From positions 186,001 to 250,000 of the forward strand of contig JACGCN010000024.1 of NCBI GenBank assembly GCA_014905825.1: a DNA stretch of 64,000 bases, read 5' to 3'. The translations under genes were made by a program, and so were the position numbers. Shown in pieces: positions 47,666 through 58,552 of this stretch (positions are counted from its first letter, which is position 1; every line of letters starts with the position of its first letter). The notes beneath the pieces are model-generated. The model ran no database searches. It saw nothing but the letters and a program-made list of their open reading frames with translations, and was not told the DNA's origin. Origin of the DNA: Lyophyllum atratum (Eukaryota; Basidiomycota; Agaricomycetes; Agaricales; Lyophyllaceae).

Positions 47666-49292
47666 TCAGAGACACTGGCTGTAGTGGGTGCTCAAGAACT
47701 GGCAGGTGGTGCCGGTCGCGCAAGCAGTCGGGCCCGCGTATTCTGCACCGCCGCTGCAAAGACATGCATCAGTAGGGTGTTGGTGCGTAATCGACATACG
47801 ATGGCTTACCATTGAGCATACTTGGCGGCAGTCGCGGCGTCCGCATCTCGGGCAGCGAAAGCGGTGCCAGTGTAGGTGGAGCCGATGTCACCGAACTTGA
47901 TGTTAGAGTAGGTGACGGAGGAGTTGGGGACGGAGTTCTCGACGTCGGAGGGGACACCCGACGAGGTTGCGCAAGTGCCACGCTTGATGCCAGGCTTGCT
48001 AGGGTCGCCGGCGACTGGGTAGCTGCTGTCGAGCCAGAGCATGTTGGCTGTGTGGTCGTCCCAGATACTCATGACCAAGACCATGCCGTTAGCGGCAGCC
48101 TTGCTCATGCCAGCCATACCACCCTTCTCCGTGAAGCTGTCCCTGTCGCCGAAGGCAGTCTTCGCAGCCTTGCAGAATGCAGTGGAGACAGAGTCGTAGG
48201 CGGTCATGCCAGGGATGTTAACCTTGGAGTTCTGGATGACTCTGCCGTTCTGAACGTAGAGGCGACGAATCTCGCTAAGAGTGCCGGTAGCAGTGCCGGT
48301 GCTGGTGAGGAACTGCGTAACGACGGTGAACTTCTTCGTAGTGTCAACTGTGAGGCCCTTGCCGTAGAAGGACGTGTCACCCATGCGGTACGAGTTGAAA
48401 TCGCAACCGTCGGGATCGCAAACGGATCCGTATCTGTTGGTGCTACCACCGCAGGCGGTACCGGTGCAGCGTGTGAGACCTGTTGCTGTGCAGGGATGAG
48501 GAGTGTAGGCGGCGGAAATGGAGTTGGCTTCCCAGACGTCCATCTCGTTACAGCAGGCGCCGTAGTTACCAGTGCCGGCGTTGATATCGTTGGGCGAGGG
48601 TGTCCACCCAGCAGAGTTGGACTGAAACGAAGTGTGTCAGCGAAGCGGAATATTAGAGGAAAATAAAGGCTCACCTCTCCCGCAATGAACTTGATGTCCC
48701 TAGGGCACTGCGAATCGCAGTAGCCGGTTCCGTACTTGGCACCGGCTTTGTTGGTAGGGTATTTGGCAAGACCACCATCGGCGTCCATCTCGGAGAAGTA
48801 GAGCGCGCCGTTAAGGCCGCAAGGAAGGTTGGAAACGTCGACGTCGAAAGTGAACTCCTGGTTCAGGACTTTGAACATCTCGTACTTGGAGTCGCTGTTC
48901 ATGAGATAGACACGCGAACCGATGTTCTTGCCGTTGGAGTTGTTAGTGACGAACTTCATCGTAAGAGCGTTGCCGCTAGCACTGATGCCATAAGTGCCGG
49001 TGTAGTCGGCGCCCTCCAAAGCGCAGTTGGCCGCGCAGGTCTTGCCGTCGGGGCAAAGCGTTTTGTCCCACGTATTGCCGGTGTAGCAGTTCGTGTAGTC
49101 GCCCACTTTGTGTACCCAACGCCAGTTAGAGTCGAGGACGACGGAACCGGTCGATTGAGTCGTGCAGCTACCGCCCTTAGTGCATTTCTGCCAGGAAAGC
49201 TTGGGATGGGTTTCGGCCTGGTTGGTGCCGACCTGCTGAGCAGAGACGACGGCGAGGAAGGTGAGAGATATGAGAGCGAGTTTAGGGAACAT
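47666..49292 (-). CDS. GH7 cellobiohydrolase with CBM1, copy 1 (short linker)
   Basis: This is a secreted reducing-end exo-cellobiohydrolase (family GH7, EC 3.2.1.176 type) that releases cellobiose from crystalline cellulose. There are three exons: 49292-48675, 48621-47810 and 47753-47666 (505 aa). The signal peptide is [18 protein letters not shown], followed by [20 protein letters not shown]. The catalytic motif [10 protein letters not shown] carries the nucleophile Glu, the assisting Asp and the acid/base Glu. The third exon completes a C-terminal CBM1 ([20 protein letters not shown], ending STHYSQCL). Compared with the usual NPYYSQCL, one stacking aromatic is replaced by His. The linker ([12 protein letters not shown]) is very short and lacks the usual Ser/Thr/Pro/Gly richness. 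A TATAAAA box on the minus strand lies near 49353-49359. Confidence 0.96.
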
Positions 49293-51472
49293 AGTCAAAG
49301 TCGGACCTGGGTTGGGTGACGATTTGAAGAACTTGCTGGGCGACGGATTCCATTTTATATGACGTGGATGGAAAATATCCGGCGACGCTATAGCTCTAGG
49401 ATCGAAGACCAGCAGTTCACTTGAACCGCAAACAAAATGCCAAGGAAAAGGATATCTGCATCGTCAAGGCCAACTGTTAGATTCTCGACGGCCAAGCATA
49501 TTGGTCTTCAGTTGCAGGAGGTCAGGCGACTGATACGCTGTTGTTAAATGTGTCCGAAAACCGTCCGCCGGAAGCTGGCTATTTTTATGGACCCCATGGG
49601 TAAAGTGTGGCTACGGCACGATTTCGGTATGATTTTGATGTCTTCTCAACCAGAAGACCGTGACGTCGGTATAGACAAAGCGTCGGGAACTTGAAATGCA
49701 GTTGAAAGTTCATCAGAAAAGCCAGGACTGAAAGCTGGCCACTAAATCCTTCCGGTATAGTTGAAAATTCATGCATTGGGGCAGATGGTGGGCGAAAAAC
49801 GACACACGGAGACCTCCTCAGCTGGTGGTTAAAAAAGACCATGATGGGTTCGATGACAGTCAAACGAATCGGAATTTCAATTTCAGCACATCTTTGCTGA
49901 TGTTTGGCAACACCATTTGATGCACTCAAGTTGAAGCACGGACCGTCGTTCCAACTTCTTCTACCAGTACCACGCAAGGATATCTCTTACTAGCCAACGA
50001 TATCGATGCAACACCCAACCTATGTCCCTGATATTTAAATGATCCCTCAAACTTTATTTCACCAGCTTTGTGCAGTGTGTGGATGATGAACCGCACACTG
50101 GCAGTCCAAGAGGTAGAGCTTGACTGCGAAATCGGAGGAACACTTGTAGACTTTTACCGACAATCCCTCAACGGTAAAACGGATCTTTTGTAACTCCCTA
50201 AGATCTAACGTATCAAGTGAAGTAGGTTCACGAGGCAGTAATCCATCGACTTCTTGCAACTTTCATCTGTGGTCTCGGGACCTTCATTTGATCGACAAGT
50301 CAATCATCCGGAGCGCCATGTCCTTGACATGCCATTCATGGAAGAATGCAACCTCTTGACCGGGGCCTTAGGGCCCGTCGGTTGCCCGCGATACTCCAAG
50401 TTAAAGGGAGTACTGTGCGAGGCGACCAGCTGACTCGTGACATATCTTCTCCGCGTCTTGAGTCTCCATGCACCGCGGTTAACGCAGAGAGGTAGCAACG
50501 TAGACGACCCGGAGTTGGAGGCCACTCAATTGCGAAGCTTGAATCTGACAGCAAAAGGCACTGCCCTCCCTTACGGTCTTCCGGTATTTCAAGCGATTAT
50601 TTTCCACTATCGCTTTGATCCAGAGAAGCGCAGGAAGAGTGATGTGAGACGTCTCGACCACGGAATTTAGTGGGTGGCAGATGACATGCTCTGGTGAGAC
50701 GGTTGATAGGTTTATCCATCCGCAGTGGAGATTCACGAAGGAATCTAAGAGGGAAAAGCACTGGACGCATCGTCGCACATCCTGAGTCAAGTTAACCCAA
50801 GGCATGTACAACTATGTTAAGAACAATGCAAAACTGAGATGTAAGCCCTTCCTCGGCGTTCAGTAAGTCCCTAATAAACTCGTGGCCCTACATCGAAGGA
50901 TACCCGAAATTTGCCATCACAGGAAAGGAAACAAATGGAGAGAGGCGCGAGCTTCAGCAACGCTGCGCATATTTCGTCTCGAAACCTGTCAAAACCGACG
51001 TAAAACGCCACAAATAAGTAGACATACTAGATAGGAGTGCTGCATTATTTTGTTAGCCCTCAGTGATGGAATGAAAGCCATCGGCAGAATCGCAAGTCAG
51101 TGATGTCGTGGACGCTCTCTAACGCTTCCTATTTCGAGTTTTTCAAGCCACCAACCAAAGATCCGGAAGTCGCGGCCCGCCGGACCACCCAAGGACCCCC
51201 AGACGATTCAGGCCCATTCACCTGATCACGATGATATCACCCGACTTTGGCAGGGGTTGGAAGCGCAGAAAATTTGGTCATTGGTACCCTAACTACGATG
51301 AGAGAAACATGACTGTGTCTATCGAGCAGGAGTGGTACTTGTCTTGTTTGAGTCTTAAGAATGCCCTGGCAACTTGAATAATAAAGAGTGAGGACGATGG
51401 AAGTACAGATATAAAGCACAGGAAAGTATTTAGAAAACTCGCTCTATCTACCAGTCCGCACGTCTTCTGGGA
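49293..51472. other. 2.2-kb intergenic region between the GH7 genes
   Basis: The first 300 bp are the promoter of GH7 copy 1. They hold a TATA box, GAAAATATCCGGC at 49371-49383, and CAAGCATATT plus CGAAAACCGTCCG at about 49493-49570, all also found upstream of copy 2. The remainder shows no convincing gene, RNA or repeat. Confidence 0.55.
49371..49383 (-). promoter_or_regulatory. Shared cellobiohydrolase promoter motif, copy 1
   Basis: GAAAATATCCGGC (plus-strand reading) lies about 12 bp upstream, in the sense of transcription, of the TATA box of GH7 copy 1. The identical word occurs at the equivalent place before copy 2. It could be a binding site or simply sequence conserved since the duplication. 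Confidence 0.45.
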
Positions 51473-53129
51473 TCAGAGGCACTGACTGTAGTAGGGGTTC
51501 AGAACCTGGCAAGTTGTTCCGCTGGCGCAGACAGTGGGTCCGGTGTATCCCTGACCACCACTGCGAAGTAAATGAGCACCGAAAGCGTAACGCGGGAAGT
51601 ATCAAATCGAGGAAACTCACCATTGGCCGTACTTAACCTGGGTGGCACCAGAGGGTGGTGCAGTCGTCGTACCGGAGCCGCCGCTGGTGGTGGTTCCGGA
51701 AGCGGTTCCAGTGTACGTCGAGCCGATATCACCGAACCTGATGTTAGAGTAGGTGACGGAGGAGTTGGGGACGGAGTTCTCGACGTCAGTAGGAACACCG
51801 GAAGTGGTAGCGCAGGTACCACGTTTGATACCGGGCTTGCTGGGGTCAGCGGTGGTGGGGTAGGTGCTGTCGAGCCAGAGCATGTTGGCTGCATGGTCGT
51901 CCCAGATACTCATGACCAGGACCATGCCGTTACCAGCAGCCTTGCTCATGTTCCCCAAACCACCCTTGCTGCCGAAACTGTCAGTGTCGCCGAAGGTGGT
52001 CTTCTGCGCACTGCAGAAGGCGGTGGTGATGGAGTCATAGGCGGTCATTCCGGGGATGTTGACCTTGGAGTTCTGGATGACCTTGCCGTTCTGGACGTAC
52101 AAGCGGCGGATTTCGCTGAGAGTGCCCGTAGCAGTGCCGGTGTTGGTGATGAACTGAGTGACGACAGTGAATTTGGAGGAGGTGTCGACGGTCATGCCCT
52201 TGCCGTAGAAGGATGTGTCACCCATGCGGTAGGAGTTGAAATCGCAACCGTCGGGGTCGCAAATGGATCCGTATCTGTTGGTGGGGCCACCGCAGGCTGT
52301 GCCGGTGCAGCGCTGGAGACCAGACGCTGTGCAGGGATGGGGAGTGTACGCGGCGGCGTTGTTGTTGGCTTCCCAAACGTCCATTTCGTTGCAGCAGGCG
52401 CCGAAATTGCCAGTGCCAGCATTGACGTCGTTGGGCGAGGGTGTCCATCCAGCAGAGTTGGACTAAGACGAAGTATGTGAGCGCGGCAAGATATTAGGGT
52501 AAAATCAGACTCGCCTCTCCGGATATGAATTTGATGTCTCGCGGGCATTGCGAATCGCAGTAGCCAGTTCCGTACTTGGCACCAGCCTTGTTGGTGGGGA
52601 ACTTGGCCATGCCACCATCGGCATCCATCTCCGAGAAGTAAAGCGCGCCGTTGAGACCGCAACCAAGGTTGGAAACATCGACGTCGAAAGTGAACTCCTG
52701 GTTCAGAAGCTTGAACATCTGGTACTGGGTGTCGCTGGCCATGAGGTAAACACGCGAACCGATGTTCTTCTGGGCGCTCGCCGTGACGAACTTCAGAGTC
52801 AGAGCATTGCCGCTGGCGCTGATACCGTAAGTGCCTGTGTAATCAGCACCGTCCAAAGCGCAGTTAGCGGCGCAGGTCTTGGTGTCGGGGCAGAGGGTGG
52901 TGTCCCAAGTGTTGCCGGTGTAACAGTTGGTCGTGCCGCCGTTGTTGTGAACCCAACGCCAGTTGGCATCAAGGACGACGGAGCCGGAAGCCTGAGTGAC
53001 GCAACCACCACCAGTCGTGCACTTCTGCCAGGACATCTTGGGGTGAGTTTCGGCCGTGTTTGTGCCTACCTGCTGGGCGCAAACAATAGCGAGGAAGGAG
53101 AGAGATATGAGGGCGAGCTTGGGAAACAT
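51473..53129 (-). CDS. GH7 cellobiohydrolase with CBM1, copy 2
   Basis: Paralogue of the neighbouring GH7 gene, in the same orientation, with the same intron positions. Exons are 53129-52515, 52462-51621 and 51560-51473 (514 aa). The signal peptide is [18 protein letters not shown]. The catalytic motif [10 protein letters not shown] is intact. The linker [20 protein letters not shown] is the normal Ser/Thr/Gly-rich kind. The CBM1 is complete, with [20 protein letters not shown] and NPYYSQCL, so all stacking aromatics are present. The first intron (52463-52514) has a GC donor (GAG|GCGAGT) where copy 1 has GAG|GTGAGC; its acceptor is the normal CTTAG. A TATAAAA box on the minus strand is at about 53212-53218, 85 bp upstream. 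It is secreted and acts on cellulose outside the cell. Confidence 0.97.
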
Positions 53130-54613
53130 GGCGAAGTTCGGGTAAGCCGGTGTAGTGAAACCAATGTGGTTGTACTTGGACGAACTGATGATATCGAGAC
53201 TGCGAAGTACTTTTATACAAAGTGTACCGGAAAATATCCGGCATCGTTACTGAAGCGACCAGGGTGAGGTCAGCTCCATGTTGGATGTGTGTTGGATGCG
53301 ATGCTATTCATGGATAGCTATGAGGTAGCGTGCACGGTGCTGGCAGTCAGGAGGCCAATCAAGCATATTAAAGACCGAAAACTGTCCGCTCGACTGCTCT
53401 ATTTTTGTTTTCTCCTCTGGAGACTTTTTTCCGAGCGCAAAGTACAGCTCTCATGCGTGAAGCTATAACATCGCATGGCGGGAGGATTTCGGACGTCCTT
53501 GAGTGCCCTATTCGTGAGCCGCATATCGTAATGGTCCTCATTCCTACGGTCCTTCAGAACTAAGTGCAGCGAAGTGCCGGAGATTGATGTCGAACATTTG
53601 ACGCGTACTGTTCCAGGTCGAGTGGTGGTCCGTTAGGGTTGAGAGCAGTCGTCGTAGGATATATCATCCCATATAGATACGCTGACGATGGTTTGCATAT
53701 CCCTGGTAGGAATTTAGGTTGAGTTTAGGGCAAACACTGTAGGCAAAGAGGCATGGTCGCCAATCAACAGGTTAAAAATAGAACAGGTAGATGATTAAAG
53801 CTATACTAACGTGGGTTGGGAGTTTCAAAAAGATTTGGAAATCGAAAATCTCCATGTCTTCCTCTTCACTCTGAGTCCTAAGATTTCACATGAGACAATG
53901 GCAACATATGTACTGTACCAATATGAAATAACAACGCTGAATCTTGAGAGGATGCCTTCAGCGGAACGAAGCCGGTTCAGAAAGTGCCAAAAAGTTGGGT
54001 GTTTCAAAAAAATCGTCACGAATTGTCACAATGCCGGTTAAAACCCCGTCGCGGCACACCTTGTGGAGTACAAAGCGGTTGGGTCTTACTCGATCACAAT
54101 CAAAGGAAGCAGAAGATCAGAATTTGTAGAAGGAGAAGGCTGGATTGGCAGAGGTCTGGCCCATCAAACAAAAACGTGACCAGACAATTGACACCATCAT
54201 TCCCACTCTCCTCATCCGGGACATTCCGTCACAATGTGACGTAAAGAACTATAAAATACTTCTCTTCCGCATATGGAGCACTGACTACCCACTTGAAATG
54301 ATATACTCCGTTGGATCTGCTTGGAACGATTCAAACAAAACTTCAACGTGTTGCCTGGATATTCAATCTATTTCTAGGCCTCAAATCCCATGAAAGTCGT
54401 GTTTGACTGCCTTCCTCCTCGGAAAATGGGCGGATAAAGACAATTTTTTTTCTGAAAGGCGTATGCCCAGAATTCGATGTCCTTCTGGAACGCGGACAAA
54501 ATTTCCTCTAGGCTTGGGATACCTGGGGCGACAACTTGGGTCTGTTGAATGATTTTTACCCCATTTTCAAGGGACGTTGAGCTTGACATCGATACCCGCC
54601 CAAACCAGTTCTC
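53130..54613. other. Intergenic region between GH7 copy 2 and the transposase gene
   Basis: The first 300 bp are the promoter of GH7 copy 2, including GAAAATATCCGGC near 53230-53242 and CAAGCATATT plus CCGAAAACTGTCCG near 53360-53395. From about 53800 the sequence is AT-richer. Two GAGTTTCAAAAAGAT-like and GTGTTTCAAAAAAAT-like words occur near 53820 and 54000, and a CGTCACAATGTGACG palindrome near 54227-54241. These may belong to the left end of the mobile element, but no clear terminal inverted repeat was found. Confidence 0.5.
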
Positions 54614-57600
54614 ATGGATATCCGACTATTGCTAAATCCTGCACCAGGGCCTCCTCCTCTAGGTCTTGCACATTCTGTGCGCGAGAATGTGAAACTCAGT
54701 CGTCAGACTACATTATCTAAACTCTATGAATATCCACTAAATGCCTGTCTGGAGTACCCGGAAACAAGTGAAAGTAAAGAGACTGTTATTGGACATCTCT
54801 TCAAACTGGATCCTTCAAATTGGAAACGTCCTTCCTTAGACTTTGTGTATTCAAAGGGGGCGCCTAAAGGCTACTCTAAGGCTGGTGCAGAATATACCTG
54901 TCATGTCCTTGTAGACTCCAGAACCAACATACCGGTGCCCTGCAAAAAAAAACATTACACCTGTTCGTTGATCTGTCAAACCACTCCTTATTTACGGACT
55001 GACTTTGGTACTCTATTCTCAAGGTCAAGGCGTCAAAATATGTCCATATGTTGATCACACGGCTATGAAGACGCCGCACACATCTGCGACACGGGAGGCC
55101 TTACGACTCAGACTTGCAGCCAGTCGTGACGATGTCCTGGATGGTACAACTTCTGGAAGGGATGTCTTTGAACGGACATCTGCATTTATCTGTGCTCTGC
55201 AGAAACTTGGATGTACAGGCGCTCCTCACGAAGCCACAACACGATCATTGGAGGAAGAACAAGAAAGAAAGCAGCGGCTTGCGCATGAGAAGTATATCAG
55301 TCGAGGATACTCCGGAGGGAAGGCCACATGTGATGGGCGCCTTATCTTTGAATACTCATTCCAGGGCAGGCCGCTGATCAAGTTTGTCACATTTATCATG
55401 CTCTGAGTTGTTTTCGACAGTTAATTGAGGAAACGTGTAGATGCGAGCATTATTCAAGGAAAATGAACCGGGATCACTATTTTAACATGAGTATCAACAC
55501 GACAGGCTGCTATGACATCAACTATATCGAAGCCATTCTCAATAATGATCTGGAGGAAGCGTCTAGAATTGAAGAGAGTGCTTTGGGAAACATGGAGCGG
55601 GGTCCCCTGGCTACATGTTCTACTGTGACGAACTGCTCGCAACAGAAACTCTTTTGTCGTAAGCCCCTTGCCCTATATGTCTTGATGATACATACTGAGA
55701 CCCTATTAAGCAAACGTTCATCGTGACGAGAATGACCAGCTTATTCAACCGGAGCTTGAGCACCTGCGCTGCAAATGTAAATATACCAAATACGAGCCCC
55801 TAGAGGAATACCGCGCTATCTGTCCCTACGTGCTCATAACATGCAGACGACCACACCGCCACCCCATTCCCCTCCCTATCAAGACGCCTCAGGATCCACG
55901 TGCTCAGATCCTAAAACTACTGGAATCCACTAAGGAGGCTGATCTTCCAGACTTGACGCCACGTTCCTTCATGCGGCACCCCGTGGTCAAGGCTTATCTG
56001 TCAGAGGCTCTACCTGGGATTGCAAATCCAACACTTGGAGATATTCACGTCTCTCTGGCGAATCGTTCACACTTGAAGACTTACATTGATCAAGTTAAGC
56101 GCCAGTGCTTTCCCCATGGATCAGGATGGGAAGGTGGGATTTCTTCGTCCTTTCCACGAGCGGTAATGTTCACGACACATTATGTTAGGCGTTGTACACC
56201 TCTTCAACGAACAGAACACTGACCTGAAACCTGAAGACCACTACATTCGACGTGTTTTGGACATTCCCCTTTCTGAAGCCGATTCTTTAGATGATGAGGA
56301 AGAGGATGAAGATGACGATGGGAGGGATGAAGTCTGCGGCCGGCTGCAGATAATAATTTGTATGAGTAAAGAGGGCAGCCGTCGGTTTTCGGAGGCACAA
56401 TACCTTCAAAGCGACATTGGACACAAGAGGGTTATTGGATTTAAGGAGTTTGAGGTCGCGTCATTGGATAAAGTCAAAAACACCAGTAAGCTCATCGCCC
56501 ACTACCTTTATTTCCTGTCATATTGAGTTAATTATCTCCCAGGTGTAACACTTTGTCGAGTGTACATGAACCGCCAGTCCGCAGTTGCCCATCAACGGGT
56601 CCTACAGGAACTGGAGAATATTTTAGAGGAAGATACAGAAAAGCGTCTAAAATGGCGTCACATACATGGGTCAAGTCTTGACGATTACCAAGGAATGGTT
56701 TTGCAGTGGACAGGAGACCAGCACATGGGCCAGGCCAAGGGTAAGTAAGCCTTCAAGGTCCACAGGACGTCATTTGGGTGGAGGTTTGATGCCGTTCTCT
56801 CTAGGACTGGGTTTACATCTGCAGCGTCTAGCGCAAGAGTTTGTCAACAAGATAGATCTCCACGATGAAACTAGAACCCTCCAGTCGCTTACCTGTTTTG
56901 AACATCTTGCGCGTATCTTTCGCCTATGCTATATTCACTTCTACAGGAACATCCGAAAATGTCCAGTGTCCGAAGGCGTCAGAAATCTAATGCGGAGCTT
57001 GGTCTGCATCACACATGACGCATGGGATGACACAGTAGACTCCATAAAGGTCCAGGGAGGTCAAAAGGGCATTAGTGAGTTGCGTAAAATTGTATTAGGA
57101 CACGGCTTATCCTTTTCATTAGATTGGGTCTCTGACAAACAGCGAGGTGATGGTTTTGCATTCAAGGGAATTTGCTGGGAGAAAAGCTTGATACCGCTCA
57201 AGGTCTGGCAGACAGGAGATAAGGCTGAGCACGACTCTGGGTAACTCATGGGTCGAGACGGGTTTACTCATGGGAAAACTCATGGGTATGTCACCCATGG
57301 ATCCGGATCACCCATTAGGCACGGATCCCTACGGATCTGGGTACAGAATATTGCACTGTGGGTACTCATCCTAGGTATCTGTTACCTTAGTTTTATTTAG
57401 AGTCTCTATTTTACTGTGAATGACAGGTCAACATTAAATGCTCCTACCTGTCTTGGTTGGTACCTTTCTGTAAGTCAGGTGGATGTCCGAAATACATCAT
57501 TCCATGAGACTATGCTGAAGTGATTTGAGTTTCTGGACTTGGTTAATTGGGTAGGTGACTGTGCCAAACAATGACAGTAGAATAGTAAAATACCCCTACA

Positions 57601-58494
57601 TGCCTTGGGACCTTTCTGTAAGTGAGATTAATGTCTGTAGAATAATTTTTGTAGCTTGAAATAGACATTACTTGTGGGTACCTCTGGGTACTCTCGGGTG
57701 TGTCACTACTCATGAGTACTTGTCAATGACGAGTACTCGACCCACGGGTTTCAAATACCCGTTGACCCATACTCGTAAGGATCTGGGTACTAGTTTTGGA
57801 TGGTAAAATACCCATGAGTACGGATCTGGGTAACTCACGAGTGCACTCGTGCTCAGCCTTAACAGGAGAAAGCAGCAGTAACGTGGTTGAAAGTGTTCAT
57901 GCGGACGTCAACAGGGAAGGAGTTCGATGTACTTTGCTGGGGGGTTTGAAGAAAGGGCAGTATTACGACACAGTGAAGCTAAAGACACTTACTGTGAGTT
58001 GCTATCTCCCATATCCCTCAAGGCCCTCTTCATTCATATACCCTCAGGCGATGGAAGACACTGGCGTGAAGCAGAGTTATAGGTTTGGTCATCTATCGGA
58101 AAATATGCTGAAGAATCTCAAACGTAAAGGTAAGTCACAGCTGGATAGAAGACGAGATCAACGCCTACCTTAAATCATAGCCCATTCAAACCAAAAGGCT
58201 CTAACATGCCAAGACGCCAAAATTACAGCGCATAATGAGAAGTACGTGGTTCTTGAGGCTAAGTTGGGAGCAGCAAAGGAAGCGTTGCTAAATGGGTTGT
58301 ACACTCAACTTGAGGGGATAGACGAAGGGGGGGATTCAGAAGGGAATGCCAAGAAACGACAGAAGCTGATGAAGGATGTTGAGCAGGCAGAGGCTAAGTA
58401 CAACAAGGCGAAGAAGATATATTTGACTCAGGTCAACACGGGGCTGCAGCTTATTGATACAGGGTCTGGCAAAATTGTTATCAAATTACCGTAG
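54614..58494 (+). pseudogene. MULE-like transposase gene, disrupted by a MITE
   Basis: This belongs to a multi-copy Agaricomycete family that I recognise by its landmarks: AGAEYTCHVLVDSRTNIPVP, a Cys-containing CQGVKICPYVDH, RLIFEYSFQGRPLI, GPLATCSTVTNCSQQKLFC and HRHPIPLPIKTP. The core resembles MULE transposases (RNase H fold). A probable first catalytic Asp lies in LQSDIGHKRVIGF and a second in WTGDQHMGQAKG. After these come the Cys/His element RIFRLCYIHFYRNI and SSNVVESVHADVNREGV, which fits the MULE pattern of Asn, Glu and Ser before a basic loop. Exons are about 54614-54962, 55024-55381, 55441-55658, 55711-56133, 56189-56485, 56543-56740, 56805-57074, and 57123 onward to 58494. Apart from the 642-bp insertion at 57220 the frame is continuous, so inactivation looks recent. 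The stop lies 58 bp from the stop of the convergent TET/JBP gene. Confidence 0.7.
57220..57861. mobile_element. hAT-type MITE inserted in the transposase gene
   Basis: A 642-bp element with terminal inverted repeats TAAGGCTGAGCACGA (15 bp perfect) is flanked by an exact 8-bp duplication ACAGGAGA at 57212-57219 and 57862-57869. Eight-base target duplications are typical of hAT transposons. The interior carries many subterminal copies of ACTCATGGGT, ACCCATGAGT and related words, as expected for transposase-binding sites. No ORF of note lies inside. The insertion brings a stop codon into the coding frame soon after WQTGDK. Confidence 0.88.
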
Positions 58495-58552
58495 AGCAAT
58501 CTAGTTAACATCTATTGAGTCGTTGTCTACATAGTCTATGTCCATTCAGTCG

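Noticed and set aside
49293..51472. Search for tRNA or other small RNA genes in the long intergenic regions
   Set aside because: No convincing cloverleaf or A/B-box pair was found by eye; a covariance-model scan would settle it.
51572..52480. 302-codon plus-strand ORF opposite GH7 copy 2 (and a 284-codon one opposite copy 1, 47812-48666)
   Set aside because: Gly/Val/Asp-rich products that mirror the biased codons of the GH7 genes on the other strand; GH7 motifs and intron sites explain the sequence fully.
54614..58494. Reading the transposase as a KDZ (Kyakuja-Dileera-Zisupton) element
   Set aside because: The expected KDZ cysteine-cluster and core motifs were not seen; GDQHMGQAKG, RLCYIHFYRNI and NVVESVHADVNREG fit MULE-type transposases better, though profile searches are needed.
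58495..58552. Possible overlap or read-through between the transposase and dioxygenase genes
   Set aside because: Both reading frames end cleanly with 58 bp between the stops; there is no evidence for a fusion.
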